Assembly: GCA_938023865.1 (NCBI GenBank)
Contig: CALJDG010000046.1
Coordinates: forward strand, 1 to 34,665
Length of the DNA: 34,665 nucleotides
From: an uncultured archaeon
GTDB lineage: Archaea > Thermoproteota > Bathyarchaeia > Bathyarchaeales > Bathycorpusculaceae
Direction of reading: 5' to 3'
A model generated the notes under the pieces. The model saw only the letters and a program-made list of their open reading frames with translations. It was not told the origin of the DNA and did no database searches. Position numbers and translations under genes: made by a program. This document shows positions 1 to 8,550 of this stretch, piece by piece (the first letter of the stretch is position 1; every line of letters begins with the position of its first letter).

Positions 1-268
1 ACATCAACAGGAACACCTAACTCAATTTCCAGCCTCGCTGAAAAGTTCACAACGTAACTGAAGGCCTTAGAAGGATTTTTAAGCCAAACGGCCACATCTA
101 AGTCTCTGAAAATTCCCTTTTAATAAAGCTTCCATAGACATGGGCAAATATAATTTCTGAATCCATTTTAAGTCTACTCACCAATCTATCGAGAAGCAAG
201 TTCCTTTCTTCATTAGACAATTTAATATAATCAAACCGAAACTTAGACTTATCAAAAAAATTGCTCAT
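1..268 (-). pseudogene. Frameshifted MNT-type nucleotidyltransferase relic, cut by the window edge
   Basis: The minus strand reads into a minimal nucleotidyltransferase (MNT) domain: ATG at 268, then the core strand with FAHVYGSF and FIKREFS near codons 43-55. The frame then stops (TAG at 98-100). Shifting frame at about 108-112 restores the expected continuation RDLDVAVWL, with the DxD metal-binding pair, followed by an open frame that runs off the left edge. The gene therefore looks broken by a small indel, although a sequencing error cannot be excluded. Its ATG overlaps the stop of the upstream HEPN relic in an ATGA arrangement, the usual coupling of HEPN/MNT toxin-antitoxin pairs. The family call rests on the GS...DxD signature. 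Confidence 0.6.
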
Positions 269-390
269 GCTTCGCCCTCTAAAAAGCATCTCACATGTTT
301 AATGAAAGCCTTAAAATCTCCAAGCATTTGAAGGGCGTCATTAATCTCTCGAATTCTAAACTCAATAACATCTCTATTAATAGACATCAT
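265..390 (-). pseudogene. Internally deleted DUF86/HEPN relic
   Basis: This 41-codon minus-strand frame starts at ATG 390 (or 387). It resembles the two ends of a DUF86 HEPN protein joined together: an N-terminal helix containing INRDVIEFRIREINDALQML, then directly a C-terminal helix ending in FLEGEA. The roughly 80-100 residues that normally carry the RX4-6H active site are absent. The stop overlaps the start of the MNT relic (ATGA at 265-268), so the operon layout is kept although the toxin core is gone. A genuine 41-residue protein is possible but less likely. Confidence 0.45.
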
Positions 391-504
391 TCCAACCTTA
401 AATTGTCACAACTTCCAATCTTTAAACAATTCATTTAACAAAACAAAACTCTAATAAAAGTTTTTAGAGTGCGCATACTTGGACTATAGAAGATGAGCTT
501 AAAG

Positions 505-755
505 CCTATGAGTGCCGTTAACCCCTAAAAAGCTATGGCTAGTGTTCCATCACGTATGGCTTTTATTGCGTATTTGGGGATGGGCTTAGGGTTATTTTTG
601 CGCCAAGAATTTCTACAACTGGTTTAAACCAACGTCGCTTCTTGTTGAAGACTTAGATTGGGTAATAAGTGATGAAAGACAAAATAGAGTCTTCAAGGAA
701 GGCATGGGCAATTTATCTGACGTCACCATATCATGCTCAAAGATATTATAAGTCT
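505..755 (-). pseudogene. Relic of an ATP-dependent DNA ligase C-terminus
   Basis: Read on the minus strand with two or three frame changes, this stretch gives IFE...SDKLPM, then RWFKPVVEILGAKITLSP, then KYAIKAIRDGTLAI. It aligns in order with the intact ligase at 28874-30637 (IFE..., DLAKLPEM, DVWFEPKVVIEVLGAEITL, NSIRQGSGLAIRF). The bases also match: the plus-strand segments around 575-640 and 29035-29095 share most positions, including cttagggttattt. These are motifs of the OB-fold C-terminus of archaeal ligases. No open frame survives and the adenylation domain is absent, so this is a fossil of a second ligase copy. Confidence 0.7.
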
Positions 756-1081
756 AAGCATGCTTCTAACAATTCTATCTTCCTTTTCAAGTTCTAATGT
801 TATGTTGAAATGAGTTTAAAAGTATGTTAGCAACTCTTATTGCAGGCTCTTTATTTCTTAATCTTTTAATGACTTCTTTAGCCCGCATCCTCCTCACATT
901 TCGTTTAGCGCCAAATGGGCGATAGCTTTTCAGAGTAGATGTAATCTTGTAATCTTGAATCGCAAAATTAAAGCTTAAGAAGGAAGCTTAAGCGAAGCTC
1001 GCAATTATTTAAAGTCTGAGAAAACATTAATTATTTTAAGAACAAAAATTCTGCACGTAGGCGGTTAGGAGACGCGGAAAA
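756..1081. other. Gene-free stretch before the MNT-HEPN fusion gene
   Basis: No convincing gene is visible. On the minus strand a short frame from about 894 leftwards gives basic residues (MRAKEVIKRLRNKEPAIRV...) but stops after about 35 codons and matches no family I recognise. The sequence just before the next gene contains TTATTTTAAG near 1030, a possible archaeal TATA element about 50 bases ahead of the TTG start at 1082. Confidence 0.4.
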
Positions 1082-1927
1082 TTGACCGGCAAACCTAAAA
1101 TCTACAAAAAGGAAAGCATCGAGTCCCTGCGTCAACTCCTCGGCAAACATGATGAGGTTATTCTAGCATATTTATTCGGCTCAATGGTGGAAAGCGATTT
1201 TAGCGGTCACGATGTTGACTTGGCCTTAAAATTGAGGTCTAAAAAAGATTTCGATACACTGTCTATCTTAGTAGGGGAGGTCGCGAGGATCCTTAAGGTT
1301 CCGGAGGATAAAGTAGACGTTGTAAACATTGATAGGGCTGGCCTACCTTTAAAATATAGGGTTTTAACTCAAGGTATAAAACTAGTAGACAAAAATGATG
1401 TGGAAAGTGCGCTTATGAAAGATGTCATAGAAAACTATCCTGTTTATAACATGGATCATGAATATTTCTGCAATTTATGGTTGAAAGAAGACCCACAAAT
1501 CGACAAAAAACTGTTACTAAAAAGGCTTGATGAACTACTGCGAAACATAACCATGATGAAAGAAAAATACATAGACAAGAATGCTTCATGGCTTTTGACA
1601 GACTTAGAAAGAGCCTACGCATTTGAAAGAGTCATGCATAGGACAATAGAGGCTATGCTAGACATATGCCGCCACATAGTTTCGGCAAAGAGGCTTGGAT
1701 TAGCTGAGTACTACTCGGACTACCCGCTTAGGATTGCTGAAGCAAACTTGATGGATAATCAGATGGCCGTCAGCATCAGCAACCTAGCTAAATTAAGAAA
1801 CATACTCATCCACGAATACACCGAACTAAATTATGAAAGGCTTCTCCATGAAGCAAGAAAACTTGCTAATGAACTTTCACCAAAATTCACCGAATGGTTG
1901 AGAAATTTCTTAACTAAAGAAGAATAA
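1082..1927 (+). CDS. Single-chain MNT-HEPN fusion protein (toxin-antitoxin type)
   Basis: A 281-residue protein starting at TTG 1082. Residues about 10-100 form an MNT nucleotidyltransferase domain with GSMVESDFSGHDVD (G33-S34, metal-binding D44 and D46). Residues about 140-260 form a DUF86/HEPN all-helical domain with the RNase-type motif RNILIH (R239, H244). In the known split systems the HEPN toxin is an RNase and MNT neutralises it by AMPylating or phosphoadenylylating a tyrosine near the active site. Here both halves are in one chain. Next door lies a decayed split version (1-390), so the locus may have replaced one form with the other. The function as a defence or stress module is inferred from the families. 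Confidence 0.8.
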   Translation: MTGKPKIYKKESIESLRQLLGKHDEVILAYLFGSMVESDFSGHDVDLALKLRSKKDFDTLSILVGEVARILKVPEDKVDVVNIDRAGLPLKYRVLTQGIKLVDKNDVESALMKDVIENYPVYNMDHEYFCNLWLKEDPQIDKKLLLKRLDELLRNITMMKEKYIDKNASWLLTDLERAYAFERVMHRTIEAMLDICRHIVSAKRLGLAEYYSDYPLRIAEANLMDNQMAVSISNLAKLRNILIHEYTELNYERLLHEARKLANELSPKFTEWLRNFLTKEE

Positions 1928-2315
1928 TGTTTCCATAAATTAATTATCTCATTGTAAAAGTTTGTTTCGTCCACATCCGCCTTCATACTTATGTTTAGCA
2001 CTTGTAATGGTGGCACTTCTCTTTCCCTAAATTAAAGAACATTTCGGCGTAGAACCTAACTTTCAACAATCTTATTTAACTTTTTGATACATGTTGATAG
2101 ATAACAAAATGAAGAAAACACTATAAAAAACAAAAGTAGTATCATTAAGAATTTTCTCCCCCGTTCCTTATATAAGTCTATATGACCAAAGAATTTAAGG
2201 ATTTGGAAAATAATCTACAATTCCGCATGTAAATTTGCATTTCGTCTTGAAATAAGAGTTTGGTGTATTTTCTCAAAGGTTGTCTATAAAGTTTATATAA
2301 AAAAAGATGAGGATG
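1928..2315. other. Intergenic stretch, no gene seen
   Basis: A 388-base AT-rich gap between the MNT-HEPN gene and the convergent end of the secreted dockerin protein. A 61-codon frame on the minus strand (1831-2016) overlaps the coding end of the fusion gene and has no recognisable family, so I do not call it. No repeat, RNA or clear promoter is evident. T-rich runs near 2150-2165 and 2255-2275 could serve transcription termination. Confidence 0.4.
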
Positions 2316-4298
2316 TCATGGGTCTGTTTCTCCGAAGTTAAGTGCTACTATTACTATGTCGAATATGTCGATTAGCCCGCTGTTGGTTATGTCTGCATCC
2401 GGGTCCCAGTTTGGATCGCCAGGTTCAGCCCCAAAGGCTATGGCTATTTTTACACAGTCAAATATGTCTACAATGCCGTCAGCGGTAATGTCCCCTTCTA
2501 TGGCAACTTTAATTAAGCCGTCAGTTATAATGTTGTCTAGCGTATCGCTTTCGCCTGTAACGGGTCCAGCTTGGACTCTTATTATATAGTCGCCTTTAGC
2601 GATATTAAACGCGTTCGAGGTGATAGTCATTGTTTTTGTGGTGTCTTTTTCTAGTGTGCATGACGCAGTGGCTATTTGTGTTTCATTTGCATATACGTTT
2701 ACATTGAAGGTTTCTGCGTATCGGCCGAGGTTTACAAGGGTCACGCTTATATTCATTGTTGATCCTTGGCATACTACGCTCTTGCCGGGGGGCGCTGGGG
2801 CTGCAGCTTCCATCATTATGTCGTGGTCTGATACTACTTTGAATTCTATTAGTGGGCTTCCCCATGGTAGTAGTCCGTTTATGCGGTTCCATTCTTCTGG
2901 TATGTATTGTTGGGAGAGTTGTGTGAAGTTTATTGGGCCTGTGAAGGTTATGGTTCTTGCTGTTGGGTTATAGTTTATTTGTGGATGGTTTTGGATCCAT
3001 TGGGCGTAGGGTTCTGAGGTTTCGGCTGAAAACTTTAGCCAGCCTGAAACCACTGTTAATGTGTTGTTTGGTTTTTGCGGCGGCGTCCAGGGGTTTTGTT
3101 TGAAAACCCAGACTGGGCCTCTTTGCGTGTTGCTCCAGTCTATTGTTAGGGTTTCTCCTTCTTTAAGGTTGAAGCAGTTGGGCGTATAGTCGTAAAGTCC
3201 GTATTGTCCATAATAGTCGTTGCCCGGCGCTACGATGTAGTAGGTTTTGTCGCGGTATGGGTAGGCTGGAGACTTTGTCACTCCATATTTTTCTGCTAGG
3301 TCTGGGTAGTCTCCATATATTGGTTCAAGCATCCATGTTGGCTGTTCGAAGGCTGTGTCGTTGTAGCTCCACATGTACATGGCCCACGTCCAAGCCGTGT
3401 CTAAGTCTACGTCTGCTGAGTCTGCACGTATGGTAGCGTTAAAATGTAGGTCGTCGTAGAAGCCCTCTAGGCCAGGCATGAAGGTTGCCCTAAACATTCT
3501 CGCCAGCAGGCATTCCATACCGAAGGTTATCATGTCAACCTTTAATGTGACACTTTCCGCCGTTGCAGATTCAAGTTCTAAATAATACGTGAACTTAGCT
3601 GGATAATCTGTGTAGGAATAGTCGTACATGGGTCTTATGTCAAAATCTCCGCCAGCGCCGCCTAGATTGGTGAGCCAAGTACTCCATTTTGTCTTCACCG
3701 TCCCCTTATTGGCTGTCCACCAGGAAGCGAAGTTGTTGAATTGGGCTTCTGTTATTCCGAGAATTTTTCTCGTGGCGTTTTTGTCCATTATTATTTTGCC
3801 TGTTAGCTCAGTTACATACCCATCCCACTGACCAGGTGGGAATTTAATCTGACTTACTCTTGTTGAGTTGATGTAAAATAGATACCAGTTGACTATTTGA
3901 GCTGTGCCGCCCACTACGCCGGGCTCCAGATTACCCGTTAAATTGTATGGTAGAAATACCGGGTTATCTATTGTTACTTCGGGAAGATTTCTTCCTTCAA
4001 CGTTGACTCTGACAGATGTGTAGTAGTAGATCCATCCCGGTTCTGGCTCCCACAAGTATACAACTGGGTAAGTGCCGCTTAACAGATAGTCTGCACCGTA
4101 AACGTCGTATCGCCTTGCCCAAACATCAGCATCTATTGGAACATCGAAGAAACTATATATCTTGAAATTAACTGTTCGCGTTGCGGATTCCTGAATAGAA
4201 GCCAAATTTGATCCGCTGGAAGTTGGCCCCTTATTTAGTAGCATTACGGCTGAAAGTATAATTATTAGTGACACCGAGACTTTCCACTTATAATTCAT
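2316..4298 (-). CDS. Secreted protein with CARDB-like and C-terminal dockerin domains
   Basis: I start this at ATG 4298 because GGAAAGGAG lies directly before it and a signal peptide follows at once (MNYKWKVSVSLIIILSAVML). An upstream in-frame start at 4373 would put 25 charged residues before the signal. The product is about 660 residues, rich in W, Y, N and P, typical of exported archaeal surface proteins. A CARDB-like beta-sandwich lies about 60-160 residues from the end (PPGKSV... to ...ITDGLIKV). The last 60 residues form a type I dockerin-like pair of EF-hand loops, DITADGIVDIFD and DITNSGLIDIFD, which should bind calcium. No catalytic domain is recognised in the large N-terminal part. 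A role in cell-surface attachment or substrate binding is inferred. Confidence 0.75.
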   Translation of the reverse strand: MNYKWKVSVSLIIILSAVMLLNKGPTSSGSNLASIQESATRTVNFKIYSFFDVPIDADVWARRYDVYGADYLLSGTYPVVYLWEPEPGWIYYYTSVRVNVEGRNLPEVTIDNPVFLPYNLTGNLEPGVVGGTAQIVNWYLFYINSTRVSQIKFPPGQWDGYVTELTGKIIMDKNATRKILGITEAQFNNFASWWTANKGTVKTKWSTWLTNLGGAGGDFDIRPMYDYSYTDYPAKFTYYLELESATAESVTLKVDMITFGMECLLARMFRATFMPGLEGFYDDLHFNATIRADSADVDLDTAWTWAMYMWSYNDTAFEQPTWMLEPIYGDYPDLAEKYGVTKSPAYPYRDKTYYIVAPGNDYYGQYGLYDYTPNCFNLKEGETLTIDWSNTQRGPVWVFKQNPWTPPQKPNNTLTVVSGWLKFSAETSEPYAQWIQNHPQINYNPTARTITFTGPINFTQLSQQYIPEEWNRINGLLPWGSPLIEFKVVSDHDIMMEAAAPAPPGKSVVCQGSTMNISVTLVNLGRYAETFNVNVYANETQIATASCTLEKDTTKTMTITSNAFNIAKGDYIIRVQAGPVTGESDTLDNIITDGLIKVAIEGDITADGIVDIFDCVKIAIAFGAEPGDPNWDPDADITNSGLIDIFDIVIVALNFGETDP

Positions 4299-4433
4299 AC
4301 TCCTTTCCCCATATAGCCAAGCGAATCTACGCCATTTAAATTTTTCTGTTAATTTGATGGATAACACGTACAACTGCCAAAAAGCAAAGCATAAATAATT
4401 CTGACAGCCTCTGGGGGATGGGGGATATAATAA

Positions 4434-5657
4434 TTGAAGGTTTTAGTGCTCGGTTGTGGAGCCCAAGGCTCCGTCATAGCCACCCACCTAGTTAAAAGTC
4501 CCCACGTAAATGAGCTGAGACTTGCTGATGTAAGCGTCAGAAAGGCTAAAAGCCTCGCCAATAGGCTTCAAAGCGACAAAGTAACAGCCTACAAAGTTAA
4601 TGCAACCAACTTCAAAAGGCTGCTTAAAGTAGCTAAAAAAGTTGATGTGGTGGTTAACGCTGCATCCTACTCATGGAGCATAATTGAAAACTCTATGGAA
4701 GCAGCCCTAACATCCGGGGCATGCTACGTCGACCTCGCAGGAGTGGAACAATTGATGTTTAATAGCAAATGGGAAGACGCTGGACTAACAGCAATAATAG
4801 GCATGGGGGAAGACCCTGGAATAACAAACCTTCTTGCAGCAAAAGCAGCAGACGAAATGGACGACGTCGACGAAATACGCATGAGGGACTGGGGAAGCGT
4901 AAACAGCAAAGAAATGGTTTCAAGCTGGTCGCCTGTAGCTGCGTGGGCAGACTTTGCAGAAGAGCCAATAATATACGATCACGGATTCTTCAAACGTGTT
5001 CCACCCTTCAGCGGAGAAGAGGTTTACAAGTTCCCCCCGCCGATAGGACCACAAACCGTCACATGGCACGCCCACGAAGAAGTTGTAAGCCTCCCACAGT
5101 ACATAAAAGCTGTAAAATATGTGGACTTCAAGCTAGGCATCCCAGACTTAACAGTAGTGAGATACATCATAAACTTGGGACTGCTAAGCGACAGATACGT
5201 GAGCATAAAGGGAAGAAGAATCTCCCCCAGAAAAGTTTTCACATCCCTCCTCCCAAGAACATTGTCCATGGACGAAGTTGAAGAGAAAATAAAAGAAGGT
5301 TCACTAATCGACGAGCAAGAATGCATAACCGTAGAAGTAAAAGGTGAAAAAGAAGGGCAAAAAGTGGAATACAATGCATACGTGCTCATGAACTTACAAG
5401 AAGCAAACACCATAATGCCAGGCGCAACAGCCCTATCCTATCTCGTAGGCACACCAGCCGCAGTAGCCACAGAAATGCTCCTAAAAGGAGAAATAAAAAC
5501 AAGGGGCGTTGTTGCACCAGAAGGTCTGAACAGAAAAGAGAGAAATGCCATACTAAAAGGAATAACTGAAAGAGGCGTAAAGATTCGGGAGAAGACTAGG
5601 ACTTTGTATAGTTTCCGAGTTCAAAGCCTAGAGGACATATTTGCCGAAGTTAAATAA
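4434..5657 (+). CDS. Saccharopine dehydrogenase-like NAD(P)-dependent oxidoreductase (paralogue 1)
   Basis: A 407-residue protein starting at TTG 4434, with GGGGGAT about 12 bases upstream. The N-terminus is a Rossmann fold with a glycine-rich loop (LGCGAQGS, residues 6-13), followed by DVVVNAASY and GMGEDPGITN, which mark the saccharopine dehydrogenase / carboxynorspermidine dehydrogenase superfamily. The second half has a conserved block VPPFSGEE and HAHEE shared with its paralogue at 27420-28643, which has exactly the same length. Family members reduce or oxidise a C-N bond between an amino acid and an aldehyde (saccharopine, carboxynorspermidine). The neighbouring polyamine transporter makes an amine substrate plausible. 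The exact reaction cannot be read from sequence. Confidence 0.75.
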   Translation: MKVLVLGCGAQGSVIATHLVKSPHVNELRLADVSVRKAKSLANRLQSDKVTAYKVNATNFKRLLKVAKKVDVVVNAASYSWSIIENSMEAALTSGACYVDLAGVEQLMFNSKWEDAGLTAIIGMGEDPGITNLLAAKAADEMDDVDEIRMRDWGSVNSKEMVSSWSPVAAWADFAEEPIIYDHGFFKRVPPFSGEEVYKFPPPIGPQTVTWHAHEEVVSLPQYIKAVKYVDFKLGIPDLTVVRYIINLGLLSDRYVSIKGRRISPRKVFTSLLPRTLSMDEVEEKIKEGSLIDEQECITVEVKGEKEGQKVEYNAYVLMNLQEANTIMPGATALSYLVGTPAAVATEMLLKGEIKTRGVVAPEGLNRKERNAILKGITERGVKIREKTRTLYSFRVQSLEDIFAEVK

Positions 5658-5679
5658 AAATATAACAAAATCAGAAAAG

Positions 5680-5689
5680 ATTATATAGC
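5680..5689 (+). promoter_or_regulatory. TATA-like box for potD
   Basis: TTATATAGC lies about 42 bases before the potD start and is preceded by an A-rich BRE-like stretch (cagaaaaga). The gap to the upstream gene is 72 bases and that gene belongs to another function class, so potD probably has its own promoter. GAGAGAGGGAA at about 5714-5724 can act as the ribosome binding site. Confidence 0.5.
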
Positions 5690-5729
5690 CATTATAAAGG
5701 TTAAGACTCAACTCGAGAGAGGGAATTCT

Positions 5730-6905
5730 ATGGCTAAACGATTTTATATCATTATAGGAGTTGTCGCGGTGATAAGCGTCGCCGTCGGCTATGCCATTGG
5801 AAATTTCCTAACCACCATAACATTCAGGGATTATGAAGCAGAGTTAATAACCAGAATCAAAGAACTCCAAGTAAAACTTGGAATGCCTCCGGTAGAGGGC
5901 GAGGTCAGAGTTTACTCATGGAGCTGGTACATCCACCCATACATAATTGAACTTTTCAAAAAAGCCTACGGAGTGAAAAGGGTAATTTACAAAACCTTTG
6001 AAAGCGACGAGGAAGTTTGGACCAAACTTTCAACAAACGCGAGTGGATACGATGTCGTCGTTATAGCAGATACACACGTTGCCATGGCTGTAAGAGCCAA
6101 CCTCATCCAGAAACTAAACAAAACCCTCATACCTAACCTAGAATACATTCATGACAGATTTAAAAACGCCTTTTATGACCCAGGATGCAACTACAGCGTC
6201 CCCTACATGTGGGGAACCACGGGAATAGGATACGACAAATCTCTAGTGAATGATACCATAACAGGCTGGGAACAACTTTTCGACTTCAGCCCCGGAGGCT
6301 TCTTAGAAAAATACAAAGGAAAAATAACCATGCTAGACGATTGGGTGGAATGCTTCGCCGCCGCCTTAAAATATTTAGGATACAACGCCTCAGATACAAA
6401 CCCCGATCACCTTAATCAGGCAAAAGAACTGCTAATCCGACAGAAAAAATACCTTAAAACTTACGCAGGCGCAGACCTTTATATCCCATACATGCAAAAC
6501 CCAGAGGTTTCAGGCTACTGGATATGCCACGTGTGGAATGGAGACCTTTTTATCTCCAAAGAAGTGAATCCAAACCTTGTCTACGTACTTCCAAAAGAGG
6601 GGGGAATACTGTGGATTGACTGCATGGTCATCCCCCATGGCGCTAAGAGCCCCATCGCCGCCCACGCCTGGATAAACTTTATGTCAGATCCCCTTGTATC
6701 GGCAATAAATAGCATGTACATTCACTATGCAAGCCCAAATAAGATAACCGTTAAAGAACTGCTACCCTCATGGATTGCGTCAGACACTGCTATATACCCA
6801 ACAGACGAGATGTTAGCAAAATTTGAAATAGGGCCAAAAATCTACACAGACGAGGAAAGAGAACTTCTAGAACAATTGTGGATAGAAGTTAAATTAGCTC
6901 CCTAA
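5730..6905 (+). CDS. potD: Spermidine/putrescine-type ABC transporter substrate-binding protein
   Basis: A 391-residue PotD-family periplasmic-type binding protein. Residues 5-29 form one hydrophobic segment that can be an uncleaved membrane anchor, followed by a charged helix (about 33-50). There is no lipobox cysteine. The binding domain starts at VRVYSWSWYIHP (about residue 59) and contains SVPYMWGTTGIGYDKSL and GILWIDCMVIPHGA, both standard PotD-family segments in which aromatic and acidic residues clamp the amine. The gene faces the potABC operon tail to tail with only seven bases between the stops, an unusual split for this transporter. Exact ligand (putrescine, spermidine or an analogue) is not decided. 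Confidence 0.88.
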   Translation: MAKRFYIIIGVVAVISVAVGYAIGNFLTTITFRDYEAELITRIKELQVKLGMPPVEGEVRVYSWSWYIHPYIIELFKKAYGVKRVIYKTFESDEEVWTKLSTNASGYDVVVIADTHVAMAVRANLIQKLNKTLIPNLEYIHDRFKNAFYDPGCNYSVPYMWGTTGIGYDKSLVNDTITGWEQLFDFSPGGFLEKYKGKITMLDDWVECFAAALKYLGYNASDTNPDHLNQAKELLIRQKKYLKTYAGADLYIPYMQNPEVSGYWICHVWNGDLFISKEVNPNLVYVLPKEGGILWIDCMVIPHGAKSPIAAHAWINFMSDPLVSAINSMYIHYASPNKITVKELLPSWIASDTAIYPTDEMLAKFEIGPKIYTDEERELLEQLWIEVKLAP

Positions 6906-6912
6906 ACCTCTC

Positions 6913-7689
6913 CTACTTTTTACTAAACCGCTGATAAAGTAAGGCAAGACTCATTGAAATCCCAAGAGCAATGGTGGTTAAAGCATTTAACTCTGGGGTG
7001 ACTCCTCCCTTCCTAGCCATAGCCCAAATTCTCAGAGGTAAAGTTTCAAATCCTGGACCGGTCGTAAAAACAGTCTTATAGAAATCGTCGTAGGAAAGTG
7101 TGAAAGCTAACAAACTGGCGGCGAGAACCCCTGGCATGAGAAGCGGCAAAGTTATCCTAAAAAATGTTTGAATCTCGTTTGCCCCTAAAGTCTTAGCCGC
7201 CTCCTCTAACGATCTATCGAAACCAATCAGCCTAGCCCTCAAAACAACGTAGCAATAAGAAATATCGTACGCTATATGCCCCAAAAGAACGGTAGTAAAC
7301 CCAAGGCTAAACCCTAAACCCATCCACAAGTAAAAAAGAAGCAAAGTCAAGGCTTCGGCAATCTCGGGAATAATAATTGGGATATATAAAAGGCTATCAA
7401 TAATTCCCTTTCCCTGAAAAGAATACCTAACCATAGCATAGGCGGTAAGAATGCCAAAAACCACGGAAAATACCGCCGTAAGAGCCGCCACTATAACGCT
7501 ATTGTAAAATGCTTCCCAAACCGCAGGCGACTGCAAAAGTTGAATGTACCAATCAATAGTAAAACCGGTCCAAGATCCAAGAAAACGCGAACTGTTAAAT
7601 GAAAAAAGAACCATAACTATAATAGGCCCATATATCAGAGCGAAAATAGCAAAAGTGAACACTTTAAGGAGAACGTCGCCGAATTTCAA
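6913..7689 (-). CDS. potC: Spermidine/putrescine-type ABC transporter permease PotC
   Basis: A 258-residue inner-membrane permease with about six hydrophobic segments. The EAA loop EEAAKTLGANE (residues 162-172), followed by ITLPLLMPG, is the cytoplasmic contact with the ATPase. The start ATG overlaps the potB stop by four bases (7686-7689), so it is translationally coupled as the last gene of potA-potB-potC. A normal-length member of the PotC family. Confidence 0.9.
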   Translation of the reverse strand: MKFGDVLLKVFTFAIFALIYGPIIVMVLFSFNSSRFLGSWTGFTIDWYIQLLQSPAVWEAFYNSVIVAALTAVFSVVFGILTAYAMVRYSFQGKGIIDSLLYIPIIIPEIAEALTLLLFYLWMGLGFSLGFTTVLLGHIAYDISYCYVVLRARLIGFDRSLEEAAKTLGANEIQTFFRITLPLLMPGVLAASLLAFTLSYDDFYKTVFTTGPGFETLPLRIWAMARKGGVTPELNALTTIALGISMSLALLYQRFSKK

Positions 7690-8543
7690 AAGGCCATCTC
7701 ACCCCCACCATATCGCATATAAACTAACACAACAGCCAAAGTTATCGCCAACATAACAGTTGAAACCGCACTGCCAAACCACCAACTTCTAACTTTCAAA
7801 AACAGATCCCAAATCACGTTGCCAATCATATATTCGCTTGGACCTCCCAAAAAATACGGAACCAAAAACTCGCCAACACAAGGGACAAACACTAAAACTA
7901 TACCGGCTGCAACACCAGGCATTGTGAGAGGAAGAGTCACATGCCAAAACGTCCTGTAAGGGCCGGCACCAAGGGTTTTAGAAGCCTCGATAAGGCTGAC
8001 ATCAAGCTTTTCCACAGACGCATATAAAGGCAATATCATAAATGGAATATAATCATAAATCATTCCTAACATCACACCCCAAATCGTACCGACAATCGAG
8101 AACCCAAATCTTCCGAAAACATATATGTCCAAAAGCTGTAGAATATTCATCAACGCGTAAATCCTCAAAAGAAAACTAACCCAGTAGGGCAGTATAACCA
8201 TCATCATTAAAACATTCCTATAACGCCTTGTCTTTATCGCAATAGTATAAGCCACAGGATATCCCAAAAGAAAGCAACATACAGACGTCAAACCCGCAAT
8301 CAGCAAAGAACGCCCCAGAATCCACATGACAGTAGGGGTAAGAGACTGAAGATAATACTCAAATGTAAAATTAAAAATAAAGCGATAATATCTATCAACA
8401 GCCCCAACGCTATAAAGCAAACTTATACCCATGGGTGCAAAGAAAAAAACCAGCAAATAGCCAAGCGGCAATATCAAGAACAAAAATGGAATAATCCTCT
8501 TTCTCTTCCTAATTTCCTCAAAAACGGATCCAAGACTAACCAT
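7686..8543 (-). CDS. potB: Spermidine/putrescine-type ABC transporter permease PotB
   Basis: A 285-residue permease with a basic N-terminus (EEIRKRKR) followed by a first membrane segment at residues 18-37 and about five more. The EAA motif is EASKTLGAGPYR (186-197), then VTLPLTMPG. It sits seven bases after potA and overlaps potC by four bases, forming the heterodimeric channel with PotC. PotB carries the longer N-terminal region usual for this subunit. Confidence 0.9.
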   Translation of the reverse strand: MVSLGSVFEEIRKRKRIIPFLFLILPLGYLLVFFFAPMGISLLYSVGAVDRYYRFIFNFTFEYYLQSLTPTVMWILGRSLLIAGLTSVCCFLLGYPVAYTIAIKTRRYRNVLMMMVILPYWVSFLLRIYALMNILQLLDIYVFGRFGFSIVGTIWGVMLGMIYDYIPFMILPLYASVEKLDVSLIEASKTLGAGPYRTFWHVTLPLTMPGVAAGIVLVFVPCVGEFLVPYFLGGPSEYMIGNVIWDLFLKVRSWWFGSAVSTVMLAITLAVVLVYMRYGGGEMAF

Positions 8544-8550
8544 AACTCAG

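Noticed and set aside
1831-2016. 61-codon minus-strand frame downstream of the MNT-HEPN gene
   Set aside because: It overlaps the conserved end of the fusion gene, has no ribosome binding site and no recognisable family.
4769-5281. 170-codon plus-strand frame inside the first saccharopine-dehydrogenase-like gene
   Set aside because: It is a compositionally odd, arginine- and serine-rich shadow frame of a gene with clear domain structure.
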